Of a stretch of 64,000 nucleotides of DNA, positions 42,816 to 51,941 are shown piece by piece. The stretch's first letter is position 1, and the number at the start of each line of letters is the position of its first letter. The stretch spans positions 496,001-560,000 of the forward strand of contig OZ244843.1 of assembly GCA_965220715.1 (NCBI GenBank), given 5' to 3'. The translations under genes and the position numbers were made by a program. The notes below the pieces were generated by a model. It was not told the DNA's origin. It made no database searches and saw nothing but the letters and a program-made list of their open reading frames with translations. The stretch is from Bin5 sp965220715. Its GTDB lineage: Bacteria; Chloroflexota; Anaerolineae; Caldilineales; Caldilineaceae.

Positions 42816-42822
42816 ACAGATT

Positions 42823-43743
42823 ATGGCTCAGTCACAGGCTTTGACCCGCCTCGTCGCCAAGACGAAAAAACACAATATTCGCTGGCATCGATATGAGGGC
42901 TACCTTTTTGTCGCGCCCCTCCTCATCGGCATCATTGCCTTCATCTTCCTCCCTATCGCCGCATCCCTCTACATGAGCTTCCATACATGGGATATGGTCA
43001 GTCCACCCGAACTGGTTGGCCTGAAAAACTACGCCCGCCTGGTAAGCCGTGATCGTCTCTTCTGGAAGGTCTTGGGCAATACGTTCAGATATGCAGGCTG
43101 GATCATAGTGCCCTCAGTGACCTTCCCGCTCATTCTGGCCGCACTGCTGGACCGGCCAATCAGGCTGCGCTACCTCTACCGGCTCGCCTTCTTCCTGCCA
43201 CTTGTCACTTCGGTTGTTGCCGTCGGCCTCATGTTCCGCTGGTTGTATGACGGAGAATTCGGTCTCATCAACTATGCCCTCTCCTGGATCCGCATCGAAG
43301 GACCCAAGTGGCTCATTGATCCTGTATGGGCCATGCCCGCCGTCGCCATGGTCACCGTCTGGCAGGGGCTCGGCTACAACATGGTTCTCTATCTGGCCGG
43401 GCTGCAAGGGATCCCCGAGCATCTGCATGAAGCGGCCACCATCGACGGCGCAGGGCCATTGAGCCGCTTCTTCAAAATTACCATCCCGCTGCTCACGCCC
43501 ACCATGTTCTTCATTCTCGTCATGAGCGTGATCGGCTCCTTCCAGACCTTTGGCCTCATCTATGTAATGACCCAGGGCGGTCCGGTCAATTCGACCAACG
43601 TCTACATCTATTACCTCTGGCAGATGGCCTTCGGCAGTTCCAAGATGGGGTATGCTTCGGCCATGGCCTGGATCCTGGCCCTCGTCATCCTCACAATCAC
43701 GATGATTCAGGTGCGCCTGGCCAGGCTGTGGGTACACTATTGA
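42823..43743 (+). CDS. CUT1 sugar ABC transporter permease, MalF type (importer 3)
   Basis: 306-aa membrane protein; first helix RYEGYLFVAPLLIGIIAFIF, EAA loop HLHEAATIDGAGPLSRFFKI, C-terminus with the last helix and WVHY. Start ATG lies just after a long hairpin and has a weak ribosome site, so its translation may be held below that of the binding protein. Followed after 98 nt by the MalG-type gene. Confidence 0.9.
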   Translation: MAQSQALTRLVAKTKKHNIRWHRYEGYLFVAPLLIGIIAFIFLPIAASLYMSFHTWDMVSPPELVGLKNYARLVSRDRLFWKVLGNTFRYAGWIIVPSVTFPLILAALLDRPIRLRYLYRLAFFLPLVTSVVAVGLMFRWLYDGEFGLINYALSWIRIEGPKWLIDPVWAMPAVAMVTVWQGLGYNMVLYLAGLQGIPEHLHEAATIDGAGPLSRFFKITIPLLTPTMFFILVMSVIGSFQTFGLIYVMTQGGPVNSTNVYIYYLWQMAFGSSKMGYASAMAWILALVILTITMIQVRLARLWVHY

Positions 43744-43841
43744 GAAACAGGCGTCGATAATTTCGACGTGAGCCGACTCCAGCTGTTTGAACAGTTGGCG
43801 ACAACCTGATAACTTGGCGAACGTCGAAAAAGGGGATAACC

Positions 43842-44723
43842 GTGCAAAGAGTGTCATCCATGCGGGCGGCGCGAGTTGACCGTGTGGCCAGTCGCAGACA
43901 ACAACAGATCATGGCCGACACGGTTACGCACATTCTGCTTTTTGTGCTGGCTTTGGCTGCCTTGGCTCCCTTCTGGTGGATGATCTCAACCTCTTTCAAG
44001 ACCGAATTCGAGGCTTTTCAGATTCCACCAACCTGGCTCCCGCTTGAGCCTACTCTGGAAGCCTACGGGGATCTCTTCCTGAACCAGCCCTTTGGAATAT
44101 TTTTATATAACAGCGTCAAAATCGCTGTTCTGAGCGTCGGCGGCCAGCTGATTACATCCTCGCTGGCCGCCTTTGCCTTCGCCCGGCTCGATTTTCCCGG
44201 CAAAAATGTTCTCTTTATCATCGTCCTGTCGACAATGATGGTGCCCTATGCCGTCACCGTTATCCCACTCTACATCGTCATGCACCGCGTCGGTTGGGTC
44301 AACACACATTTGCCCCTGATCGTGCCCGCCATGCTCAGCTCCGCCTATGGCACATTCCTGCTGCGGCAGTTTATGTTTACGCTGCCGGTGGAACTGGAGG
44401 ACGCCGCCCGCATCGACGGCTGCAGCTCCTTTGGCATCTACCGGCGCATCGCCTTGCCCCTTATGAAACCCGCTTTGGCCACCCTGGGCGTCTTCTCCTT
44501 TATGGCCTCCTGGAACAACTTCTTCGGGCCGTTCATTTTCCTCGACCGTAAACACCTCTTTACCGTCCAGCTCGGCGTCGCGCTCGTACAGGGACAATGG
44601 TACACCAGTTGGCCCCGCCTGATGGCCGGCTCAGTTGTCGTCACACTGCCCGTGCTCCTGGTTTTTCTGCTGTTGCAGCGCTACTTTGTACGCGGCATCT
44701 CTCTGACAGGCATCAAAGGTTAG
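43842..44723 (+). CDS. CUT1 sugar ABC transporter permease, MalG type (importer 3)
   Basis: 293-aa membrane protein with six helices; EAA loop ELEDAARIDGCSSFGIYRRI and C-terminus YFVRGISLTGIKG. GTG 43842 has AAGGGGAT 6-7 nt upstream. Last recognisable gene of the operon; about 170 bp separate it from the convergent GH32-like gene. Confidence 0.9.
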   Translation: MQRVSSMRAARVDRVASRRQQQIMADTVTHILLFVLALAALAPFWWMISTSFKTEFEAFQIPPTWLPLEPTLEAYGDLFLNQPFGIFLYNSVKIAVLSVGGQLITSSLAAFAFARLDFPGKNVLFIIVLSTMMVPYAVTVIPLYIVMHRVGWVNTHLPLIVPAMLSSAYGTFLLRQFMFTLPVELEDAARIDGCSSFGIYRRIALPLMKPALATLGVFSFMASWNNFFGPFIFLDRKHLFTVQLGVALVQGQWYTSWPRLMAGSVVVTLPVLLVFLLLQRYFVRGISLTGIKG

Positions 44724-44892
44724 CGATCTCTTCATAAGCTGCATAACCGTCCGCGCGCACTGCGCGTAGATGACGCTTCAGGACGGGCCGGCTCGGCGAT
44801 CGGCCTGGGGTTGCCGCGCGCTACACCGACGACGACGTGCGCCGGTTGAGAGACTTTAGGGTAGTTGTGGGGGCGGGTTGGATTGCGTTCGC

Positions 44893-46371
44893 CTAGAGGG
44901 ACATTTCCCAGCCGCGTATGTTCGCCACAGTTGCTGTGCCGGCCTCGATGACAAATCCCAACCGGCCATCCGGGACATGGGGCAACGTGTAGCCCTGGAT
45001 CAGTTCGTCGTCGACGTAGAGTTCCGCGAACTCGTTGCGCAACAGAAGTCGCCAACGCATAGTCTGTCCCGGTATGAAGGGGAGCGGCTTGGCGTCTTCG
45101 GGTTGGAAGGCGTAGCCGTCTCCGGTAGGTGATGAATAGGGGCCTACGGTCAGACGATCATCACTTTGCGCCAAGAACAAGGTGCCGGCGTTGATGGGGC
45201 GGCCTTCGATGAAGAAGCCAACGCCACCGAGAGGGCCACGTGAAGCGTGAAAAGTCAACTCCGCTTCGAAGATGACCCCGCGCGCCAAGTCGAACTTTAC
45301 CGGTAGTATTGCCAGCCCGCCGGCCGCAGCAGCAAGGTGCAGGCGTCCGGCCTCGACCGGACATTCAGCGGGCCGCAGGCCGTAGAAGTCACAATCCTCC
45401 AGCAGTACCGGTAGCGGGCGGCCCCTCAGCGCTTCATTGCCGGGCCACCAGTGCAGGCTCAGAATGCCTGCGGCGTCACGGTGGACTGTTTTGAGCGGCG
45501 AGAAGTAGGATTCGCCGCCGGGCTGGCGCGGCACGGTGTGGTGGTTGAGCAGCAACTGGTCGCCGCATCGATAGAAGCGAGCAAAGTAGTTGAGGCGCCT
45601 GGGGCTATTGCCGAGCAGGAGCCGTTGGCCGGGGTCGAGACGGTACGGGCCTGTCTGCGACTGGGATGAGAGAACGTACATGCCGCATTCGCCGGCCAGC
45701 AGGTCGGACAGGTGACGTGTCCCCAAAGAATGTGACTTGCCGACTCCCAGGAGCATGTAGTAGCGGTCGCCAATCTTCTCCACCGCGCCCACCTCGATGC
45801 GTTCGCCCCAGAGACCGGTCTCGATTACCGGCGGCGCGGCGCGAAAATGGCGGCCATCAGCGGACACAACACAGCCGGCCGTGCCGCATAGCCCGGGAGG
45901 CCCGTCCTTGGCAACCGCGGTGAGGAAGCCGATATAGCCGGGCCCATCGTCCCGCGGCAGCACCCAGATGCAGTCCCAGCGCTGGCTGGTGAACGTCGGA
46001 GACTCTGCATACCAGCGCGGGTCGGACCGGCACACATATTCCTCGTCGGGGAGCCGCCGCCAGTGCAACAGGTCGTCGGATTCGGCGAAGAATATCTCCT
46101 GTACGCCGTTGCGTTCTTCGGAGAAGTTGAGCATGAACTGTTCGCCGGCGCGCCAGACCATGCCGGTGCCCAGCCAGTTGGCGTCCGTGGCCTTGTGGAT
46201 GATGGGCCCCCGGTCGGCAAAGTGGACACCGTCATCGGAAGTGGCGACACTCATGCCATCATAGCCGCCGCCGGCGCGCGAGCGGTGAAGATAGAAGAGG
46301 TAGTGCGTGCCATCGTGGTAGTACAGCCAGGTATCCCACAAGCGGGCCACGATCTGCGGTTTGAAAATCAT
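44893..46371 (-). CDS. GH32-like five-bladed beta-propeller glycosidase
   Basis: 492 aa. N-terminal part begins WDTWLYYHDGTHYLFYLHRS and repeats blade-like WxxxS units (GVHFADRGPIIHK, DLLHWRRLP, AESPTFTSQRWDCIWVLPRD, IEVGAVEKIGDRYYMLLG), the pattern of GH32/GH43/GH68 propellers. The C-terminal 130 residues form a beta-sandwich (AELTFHASRGPLGGVGFFIE; AELYVDDELIQGYTLPH) as in GH32. No signal peptide, so it probably acts on imported oligosaccharides, perhaps those of importer 3, which ends convergently. The exact nucleophile cannot be fixed by eye. Confidence 0.72.
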   Translation of the reverse strand: MIFKPQIVARLWDTWLYYHDGTHYLFYLHRSRAGGGYDGMSVATSDDGVHFADRGPIIHKATDANWLGTGMVWRAGEQFMLNFSEERNGVQEIFFAESDDLLHWRRLPDEEYVCRSDPRWYAESPTFTSQRWDCIWVLPRDDGPGYIGFLTAVAKDGPPGLCGTAGCVVSADGRHFRAAPPVIETGLWGERIEVGAVEKIGDRYYMLLGVGKSHSLGTRHLSDLLAGECGMYVLSSQSQTGPYRLDPGQRLLLGNSPRRLNYFARFYRCGDQLLLNHHTVPRQPGGESYFSPLKTVHRDAAGILSLHWWPGNEALRGRPLPVLLEDCDFYGLRPAECPVEAGRLHLAAAAGGLAILPVKFDLARGVIFEAELTFHASRGPLGGVGFFIEGRPINAGTLFLAQSDDRLTVGPYSSPTGDGYAFQPEDAKPLPFIPGQTMRWRLLLRNEFAELYVDDELIQGYTLPHVPDGRLGFVIEAGTATVANIRGWEMSL

Positions 46372-46678
46372 GTTCTCTTCTCACGAGGCAAACTGCGTTG
46401 GCCGGTTTGCGGCCGCCGCCAATAGCATGGCTTCATGATAGCGCAGGCAAGCGCGTCCGTACAGGGCCCGATCGGCGCTCATCATTCTCCCAATCCGGCC
46501 GCAAAACCGTCCCTGGCGTGCGTCGCCCCGGACCGCGCAGGGCAATTGCATCGAAAATGGTGGTAAAATAGACATGTGGCGACAAGTGGAGAAGCGGAAG
46601 TGAAAAGTCACTCTGACGATTAATCCTTTATATTCTACGCAGGAACCTGCCCGCCCACACCATAAGGGAAACCTCGCA
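46372..46678. other. Intergenic region at a base-composition change
   Basis: GC-rich up to about 46540, then visibly more AT-rich into the following gene. AAGGGA at 46664 is the ribosome site for TTG 46679. No firm promoter or other gene is seen. Confidence 0.4.
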
Positions 46679-47998
46679 TTGGGTTCTTACACAGATCTCA
46701 CCGTTGCATCTTATCCAATCATCACTTCCAAGAGTGTTGTCGTTCCAGAAGCAATGACTATATTCAGGGAGACGGACCGCCGCGTTTTCACTCGGCGGGA
46801 GTCTGAACGAAATTCTCTAGTATGGGGCAAGCCACAGTGCAAAGATAATCAAGAAACGGAAAAGGCTATTGAGTACGCATGTGAAACCGAAAAAGTGATT
46901 GATCGTTTAGACGTTATGGGCTTCACAATGCGGAGGGTGCGCGAGGAATTCGAAACTGGGCGTCAGAAAGAATTCGAACGTTACATGTCCTATCGGAATT
47001 GGGACTCAATATTGGGGAAGCTTGGGCGTGACAATTCGGAGCTGTTAGAAAATCTTACCTTCGATACCTATGCAGAAGCATTCGCCAAGATTATCGCCGA
47101 CGGACTCAAGTCAATTTCGGGCCATGTTCAAAGCGAGGAAGGATGCGACCCTCTTATTGAGTATATCCTGCGTGGCAATGATACTTCTTCATTCGGTTTC
47201 TTTGAGGATGATAAGGACATTCGCCTGGTTATCCGTTTGGCCTGTGAGGTGGCTCCGGAAAACACGTATGTAGTTCAAGACATCACAGAAATTGTTCAGG
47301 CGGGGTATTACGGCGAGAACGAGGCCGTCTGTGAGAAGGAGACGCGTGCGCTAACTGCCGGGTACCCGAAAAATGCGCCTATAATTATCCTTATTGAAGG
47401 GTCCACAGATGCAGAGTTCCTGCAAGAAGCACTCGCACTCCTTTACCCACACCTCTCTGCGTACTACTCATTCTTCGACTTCCATGCCTCGCGGTCCCCA
47501 GGTGGAGCAGGGAACCTCGTCTCCCTCGTGAAGGCATTTTCTGCAGCGGGAATCACAAATCGAGTTATTGCACTGCTAGATAATGATACCGCCGCTCACG
47601 AAGCCAAGCGCGGGTTGAACGCGATCGTTCTTCCATCGAATATCGCTGTTATGCATTATCCCGACCTGGATCTACTCCGAACTTATCCTACAGACGGCCC
47701 CGGAGGCTTAGACCCTCTGGATATAAATGGGCTTGCGGCGAGCATAGAGCTTTACCTAGGAGAGGATGTACTATGCACGGAAAAAAATACATTGACCCCC
47801 ATTCAGTGGAAGGGATACAATTCGACGCTTAAGCAGTGGCAAGGAGAGATTGTGAAAAAGCGGGAGCTACACGACGCGTTTAGAAAGAAGCTCAAGCGCT
47901 GTAAGGCAGATCCGCAGGTGTTGCAAGACACAGATTGGTCCGGTCTCTCGGCTATTCTTCAAGAGATTTTTCAGGCGTTCGAGTGTTCGGATGAATGA
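46679..47998 (+). CDS. HEPN/TOPRIM-associated protein with TOPRIM domain (likely defence)
   Basis: 439 aa, start TTG 46679. The N-terminus MGSYTDLTVASYPIITSKS, then EAMTIFRETDRRVFTRRESE, matches the HEPN/TOPRIM N-terminal domain. A TOPRIM nuclease core follows: E240 in IIILIEGSTDAEF and D301-x-D303 in VIALLDNDTAAH, the metal-binding residues of that fold. A charged C-terminal tail ends at residue 439. The gene and its start region are more AT-rich than neighbours, a sign of transfer. Its stop overlaps the start of a small ORF. Such proteins occur in phage-defence islands; activity is inferred. Confidence 0.75.
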   Translation: MGSYTDLTVASYPIITSKSVVVPEAMTIFRETDRRVFTRRESERNSLVWGKPQCKDNQETEKAIEYACETEKVIDRLDVMGFTMRRVREEFETGRQKEFERYMSYRNWDSILGKLGRDNSELLENLTFDTYAEAFAKIIADGLKSISGHVQSEEGCDPLIEYILRGNDTSSFGFFEDDKDIRLVIRLACEVAPENTYVVQDITEIVQAGYYGENEAVCEKETRALTAGYPKNAPIIILIEGSTDAEFLQEALALLYPHLSAYYSFFDFHASRSPGGAGNLVSLVKAFSAAGITNRVIALLDNDTAAHEAKRGLNAIVLPSNIAVMHYPDLDLLRTYPTDGPGGLDPLDINGLAASIELYLGEDVLCTEKNTLTPIQWKGYNSTLKQWQGEIVKKRELHDAFRKKLKRCKADPQVLQDTDWSGLSAILQEIFQAFECSDE

Positions 47999-48167
47999 TT
48001 CTGTTGAAGAGCGTAAGAAAGATGCAAAACCTTGTCCCATACAAGAAATGCGAAGAGGTCGGAAGATTGTTGGTCGATCTGGAAAGTTTATTGAAGGGTT
48101 AGGAGCGTTGCTCGCACTCGGCAGTTACTTAATGCTAAGAACTGGCCACCAAAGACTGCAGCTATGA
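47991..48167 (+). CDS. Small partner ORF, basic with a C-terminal hydrophobic helix (possibly chimeric)
   Basis: 58 aa: MNDSVEERKKDAKPCPIQEM, a basic middle (RRGRKIVGRSGKFIEG) and a hydrophobic stretch LGALLALGSYLML. Its ATG overlaps the end of the TOPRIM gene by 8 nt (ATGAATGA) and its TGA overlaps the next ATG at 48164, so it could be translated by coupling. The last 10 codons look like junction DNA, so the gene may be a truncated partner of the TOPRIM protein. No family recognised. Confidence 0.4.
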   Translation: MNDSVEERKKDAKPCPIQEMRRGRKIVGRSGKFIEGLGALLALGSYLMLRTGHQRLQL

Positions 48168-49168
48168 TTCGCATCGGACTGATCGGCTGCGGCGGCATGG
48201 GCCAATCCCACCGCGCGGCCTTTGAGAAACTGCAGGGCCGCGCTCTTTTCACCGCCGCGGTCGACCCGGACCTGCCGCGCGCGCAAGCGACGGCCGACCT
48301 GATGGGCTGCGACACGGTCGCGGCCGACTATCGCCAAATCCTCGACAATATCGACGCCGCCATCCTCGCCGTTCCGCACCATCTCCACCATCCCATCGGC
48401 ATCGACCTGCTGCGCCGCGGCAAACATCTGCTGATGGAGAAACCGCTGGCCAACTCGGAAGCTGAATGTCTGGACCTGATCCAGACGGCCGAGCGCGCCA
48501 ACCGCACTCTGATGGTCGCCTACTGCATGCGGTTTCACCCGATCGTCGTCGAGATGGAGCGCGTGCTCAAGGCCAGAACCTACGGCGACCTCTTCCAGCT
48601 TTCGATCTGGACCGAACAGCATACGCAGGGCGAGCCGGGCAGCTGGATGCACCGCAAAGAGACGCTGGGCGGCGGCCAACTCTTCAGCCACGGCTGCCAC
48701 TATATCGACATCCTGCTCGCCTGGATGGGGCAGCCCGTTTGCGGCACCCATATCGGTACCAACTTCGGCACGCCCTGGATGGAGGGCGAGGGCACATCCA
48801 ACGTCTCGCTCAAATTCGCCAACGGCGCGCTCGGCTACCACTTTGGCACATGGGGCGCCAAAGGCACGCGGCTCAAATACTCATTTCATGCTCACTGCAC
48901 CGAGGGCATGTTGGAAGGGCAGATCAGCCAGGGGAGATTGCTGCTTCATCAGGGCGCGCTTGAAGCGGAGAAAGGCGGCGAGCAACTGTTGTTCGAGACG
49001 GCGGTGGGCAAGCATCTTGAGAATGAGCTGATCCATTTCGTCGACTGCCTGGAGCATGGCGGCCGCCCGCTGACCGACGGCCGCCGCAGCCTGCAGAGCC
49101 TGCGCGTGATCTGGAAGCTCTATGAGGCTGAAGCGCAGGGCGTGGTGGCCGACCTGAGCGCAATCTGA
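48164..49168 (+). CDS. Gfo/Idh/MocA family oxidoreductase
   Basis: 334 aa; IGLIGCGGMGQSHRAAF binds NAD(P), hallmark HLLMEKPLANSEAE, C-terminal domain with GGGQLFSHGCHYIDILLAW. First of three consecutive, differing Gfo/Idh genes. Its start overlaps the small ORF stop, which may be accidental after rearrangement. Substrate unknown; probably a sugar or cyclitol. Confidence 0.85.
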   Translation: MIRIGLIGCGGMGQSHRAAFEKLQGRALFTAAVDPDLPRAQATADLMGCDTVAADYRQILDNIDAAILAVPHHLHHPIGIDLLRRGKHLLMEKPLANSEAECLDLIQTAERANRTLMVAYCMRFHPIVVEMERVLKARTYGDLFQLSIWTEQHTQGEPGSWMHRKETLGGGQLFSHGCHYIDILLAWMGQPVCGTHIGTNFGTPWMEGEGTSNVSLKFANGALGYHFGTWGAKGTRLKYSFHAHCTEGMLEGQISQGRLLLHQGALEAEKGGEQLLFETAVGKHLENELIHFVDCLEHGGRPLTDGRRSLQSLRVIWKLYEAEAQGVVADLSAI

Positions 49169-49221
49169 ACTGCAGTGAATCGTACTTACCACTCACCACC
49201 AACCACAGGCTAGGAACGATT

Positions 49222-50301
49222 ATGACGACACCGACATATCGGTTTGCTGTCATCGGCTTTGGACGGCGCGGACGTTACCACATGGAGAGCCTTGAGGCGA
49301 TGGAGGACGCGACGGTTCGCTGCGTCGCCGTGTCCGACCCGCGCGATCCCACCCCTGAAGAAGAGGAGCGCTTTGGCCGCTCCTTCTACCACGACTACCG
49401 CCAGTTGCTGGCGAATATGCCCGACCTCGATTTCGTACTCGTCGCCAGCTACGCCGTCGACCACGTGGAACATGCGCTGGCCGCGCTGCAACGGGGCATC
49501 CCCGTCTTCCTCGAGAAGGCCGTGGCCATCTCCTGGGAGCAGACGGTAGAGCTGTATCACGAGGTGGTCCGCCACCAGTATCCTCTTTTCGTCGGCTACA
49601 ACCTGCGCCGCTTTCCCGCGACGCTGGCCATGAAGCGCATCATCGACGAGGGCAGCCTGGGCCGCATCCAGAGCGTGCTGGGGCACATCAACACCGGCAA
49701 CCGCTGGTCGCAGGGCGTGTGGGAGCGTTTCAGTACGCCGCCCTCGTCGACCCTGGTCGAAGGTAAACTCACCCACGACACCGACACAATCCAGCACTGC
49801 CTGGGCGCAGAGGTCGTGGACTGCACAGCCACGATCACGCGCAACGTCTGGACCGAAGGCGACTTTACGCCCATGACTGCAGGCGACGTCTGCTCCATCT
49901 CCGGCCTGCTCTCCAACGGCGTTCTCTACACCTTCCATCTCACCACCACCGGGCCGGATTACGAACGGCGTTACATCGTCAACGGCACGGAAGGGCAGTT
50001 GGAAGTAGTGATGCATACAGTGCGGCCAGGACAGCCGCGCGCCTCGGTAACCCTCTGGCGCAACGGCGAGGAGCCGCAATCGATTGAACTGCCGCCCGCC
50101 GTCGGTGGACACGGCGGCGCCGATTTCCGTATCCACCGCGACTTTGTCGCCTGGCTCCAGTCCAACCCGGCAGGCCCCGACGACCCGAGGTCCATCTTGA
50201 CCGGCATGATCATCCCCACCGCCGCGCAAGACTCCATGGCGACCGGCCAGCGCATCGACTGTGCCGCGCGTCTGCGTCAGGCCATCGCCGGCGGGGAGTG
50301 A
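49222..50301 (+). CDS. Gfo/Idh/MocA family oxidoreductase
   Basis: 359 aa from ATG 49222 (TAGGAA upstream). N-terminus FAVIGFGRRGRYHMESL; the hallmark is VFLEKAVAISWEQ, with Ala where most members have Pro (EKP becomes EKA), so the cofactor loop is atypical. The C-terminal domain includes KLTHDTDTIQHCLGAEV. Second of three in a row; 69 nt to the next. Confidence 0.82.
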   Translation: MTTPTYRFAVIGFGRRGRYHMESLEAMEDATVRCVAVSDPRDPTPEEEERFGRSFYHDYRQLLANMPDLDFVLVASYAVDHVEHALAALQRGIPVFLEKAVAISWEQTVELYHEVVRHQYPLFVGYNLRRFPATLAMKRIIDEGSLGRIQSVLGHINTGNRWSQGVWERFSTPPSSTLVEGKLTHDTDTIQHCLGAEVVDCTATITRNVWTEGDFTPMTAGDVCSISGLLSNGVLYTFHLTTTGPDYERRYIVNGTEGQLEVVMHTVRPGQPRASVTLWRNGEEPQSIELPPAVGGHGGADFRIHRDFVAWLQSNPAGPDDPRSILTGMIIPTAAQDSMATGQRIDCAARLRQAIAGGE

Positions 50302-50370
50302 GAAGCGGAAGGGGTTCTCTTCCTCCTCGCTCCTTTTCACTTTGTCCTCGTTCTCGAAGGGAGTTTTGCT

Positions 50371-51591
50371 ATGCGCACATATCGTGTAGGCGTTGTCGGG
50401 CTGCGCCGCGGTCTTGGCCCGGCGCGCGTCTTCGACCTCATACCCGACTGCCGCGTCGTCGCCGGTTGCGACATCAGCCCAGCCGCCCTCGAACAGTTCG
50501 GGGCCCTCTTCCCCCAGGCCCATCTGTGCAGCGCGTACGACGAGATGCTGGCGCATGGGCTGGACATCGTCTTCGTCGCCTCCCCGGTTCCCCTGCACTG
50601 CCAGCACACGGTGGCCGCGCTCGAAGCGGGCTGCCACGTTCTGCAGGAGGTCACGCTCGCCAGCAATATGGACGAAAGCCGCCAGATCCTCGCCGCGGTG
50701 CAGGCCCATCCGCGTCAGAAGTTCATGCTGGCCGAGAACTGCTGCTATTGGGCGCACATTCTCAGCTGGCGGGAGATGTGGGGCCAGGGTCTGTTGGGCG
50801 ACTTCATGTATGCCGAGGCCGAGTACATCCACGATACGCGCCATCTGCTGCGCGAGGCGGACGGTTCACCCACCTGGCGCGCGTCGATGCCGCCCATTCA
50901 CTACTGCACCCACAGCCTCGGCCCGCTGCTCAAAGTGACGGGCGAGCGCTGCGTCGCGGCCAGCGGCATGAGCGTCACCAGCGGAAGTGGGAACCTGCCC
51001 GCCCGCGTCAAATCCGGCACGGAGGTGGCGATTTTGCAGACGGCGAGCGGCGGCGTGATCAAAATTCTGGTCGCGTTCGGCGTCACGCGCGAGCCGATGT
51101 TCCACTACTATTCGATCTACGGCACCGAGGGCGTCCTCGAGACCTCGCGGCCGCCGGTCAGCCCGCTGCAGACCAATGCGTATCTGGCCTCGGTTCCGCA
51201 CCTGCGCAACATGATCGAGATGCCGATCACGGAGAATGTGACCGACGCGCCGGCCGCGGCGACACAGGGCGGACACGGCACCGCCGAGTACACGATGGTC
51301 CAGGATTTCGTGGCCTGTATCCGCGACGATACACCGCCGCCGCTCGACATCCACGCCGCGCTCAGGATGGCGCTGCCCGGCCTGTGCGCGCATGAAAGCG
51401 CGCTGAAAGGGGGGCAGGTGGTTGAGATACCGGATTGGGGGGGGGTGACAAGGGTGAAAGGGCACTGTGCCACATCGACTGCTATACGGCTGCGAATTCT
51501 CTACAGCAAGGAAGCTGTCTGCATAGCTGGACAGCAAAATCGAAGGGATGTACAATTGCCTCTGCGCGTGTTGGCGAATGCAGGTCAATAG
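50371..51591 (+). CDS. Gfo/Idh/MocA family oxidoreductase with aberrant C-terminal tail
   Basis: 406 aa from ATG 50371 (AAGGGAG upstream). N-terminus VGVVGLRRGLGPARVFDL lacks the usual second glycine pair, and the hallmark region reads HVLQEVTLASNMDE, without Lys or Pro, so it is a divergent member that may not be a normal dehydrogenase. The conserved part ends at VVEIPDW, followed by a run of nine Gs (51437-51445). The frame then continues about 50 codons into unrelated, AT-richer sequence; with eight Gs it would stop at once. Confidence 0.72.
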   Translation: MRTYRVGVVGLRRGLGPARVFDLIPDCRVVAGCDISPAALEQFGALFPQAHLCSAYDEMLAHGLDIVFVASPVPLHCQHTVAALEAGCHVLQEVTLASNMDESRQILAAVQAHPRQKFMLAENCCYWAHILSWREMWGQGLLGDFMYAEAEYIHDTRHLLREADGSPTWRASMPPIHYCTHSLGPLLKVTGERCVAASGMSVTSGSGNLPARVKSGTEVAILQTASGGVIKILVAFGVTREPMFHYYSIYGTEGVLETSRPPVSPLQTNAYLASVPHLRNMIEMPITENVTDAPAAATQGGHGTAEYTMVQDFVACIRDDTPPPLDIHAALRMALPGLCAHESALKGGQVVEIPDWGGVTRVKGHCATSTAIRLRILYSKEAVCIAGQQNRRDVQLPLRVLANAGQ

Positions 51592-51658
51592 GCTGGACAA
51601 ATCAGAAAGAGAAAGGCCGTGACTGCTTTGGGGCTATTTACGCGTAGGAGGACAACAA

Positions 51659-51940
51659 ATGGGCACAGTTCGAGCGAAGTTGGTGTCTCTGGCGCATCGG
51701 TTTTTGCTGTGGACACTGCCGGAATTGCGGCGTGCCGTGGATGAACTGGTAGAAGATGCCGGCCGATCACGAGAATTCTATCTGCGTGAAATTATTGAGC
51801 GCGGATTGGAAGAAACCGAGGATTATTACTTGTCGAGTGCATCGGTGGATCGGATTCGTCAAGGCGTAGAGCGAACGTACAGTGATGAAGAGATAAGAGC
51901 CGATCTTGGCTTGGACGATAAGGTACGCTCCCGCATCTAG
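51659..51940 (+). CDS. Ribbon-helix-helix antitoxin, RelB/CopG type
   Basis: 93 aa from ATG 51659 (TAGGAGG upstream). Helix region LPELRRAVDELVEDAGRSRE and FYLREIIERGLEETEDYY matches the family consensus for RelB-type antitoxins, followed by DRIRQGVERTYSDEEIRADL and a short basic tail. These proteins bind operator DNA as dimers and neutralise RelE-type toxins. The expected toxin gene follows but is broken. Confidence 0.75.
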   Translation: MGTVRAKLVSLAHRFLLWTLPELRRAVDELVEDAGRSREFYLREIIERGLEETEDYYLSSASVDRIRQGVERTYSDEEIRADLGLDDKVRSRI

Positions 51941-51941
51941 G

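Noticed and set aside
42577..42822. Inverted repeats as ends of a small mobile element
   Set aside because: The two hairpins are separate, do not share ends, and no target-site duplication is seen; the intercistronic position explains them better.
44724..44892. Short protein-like stretch (RYTDDDVRRLRDF) between the importer 3 permease and the GH32-like gene
   Set aside because: Too short and unassigned; may be a remnant but no family match can be argued by eye.
49210..50844. 544-codon minus-strand ORF opposite two Gfo/Idh genes
   Set aside because: Covers parts of two genes plus their spacer; composition is that of a shadow frame.
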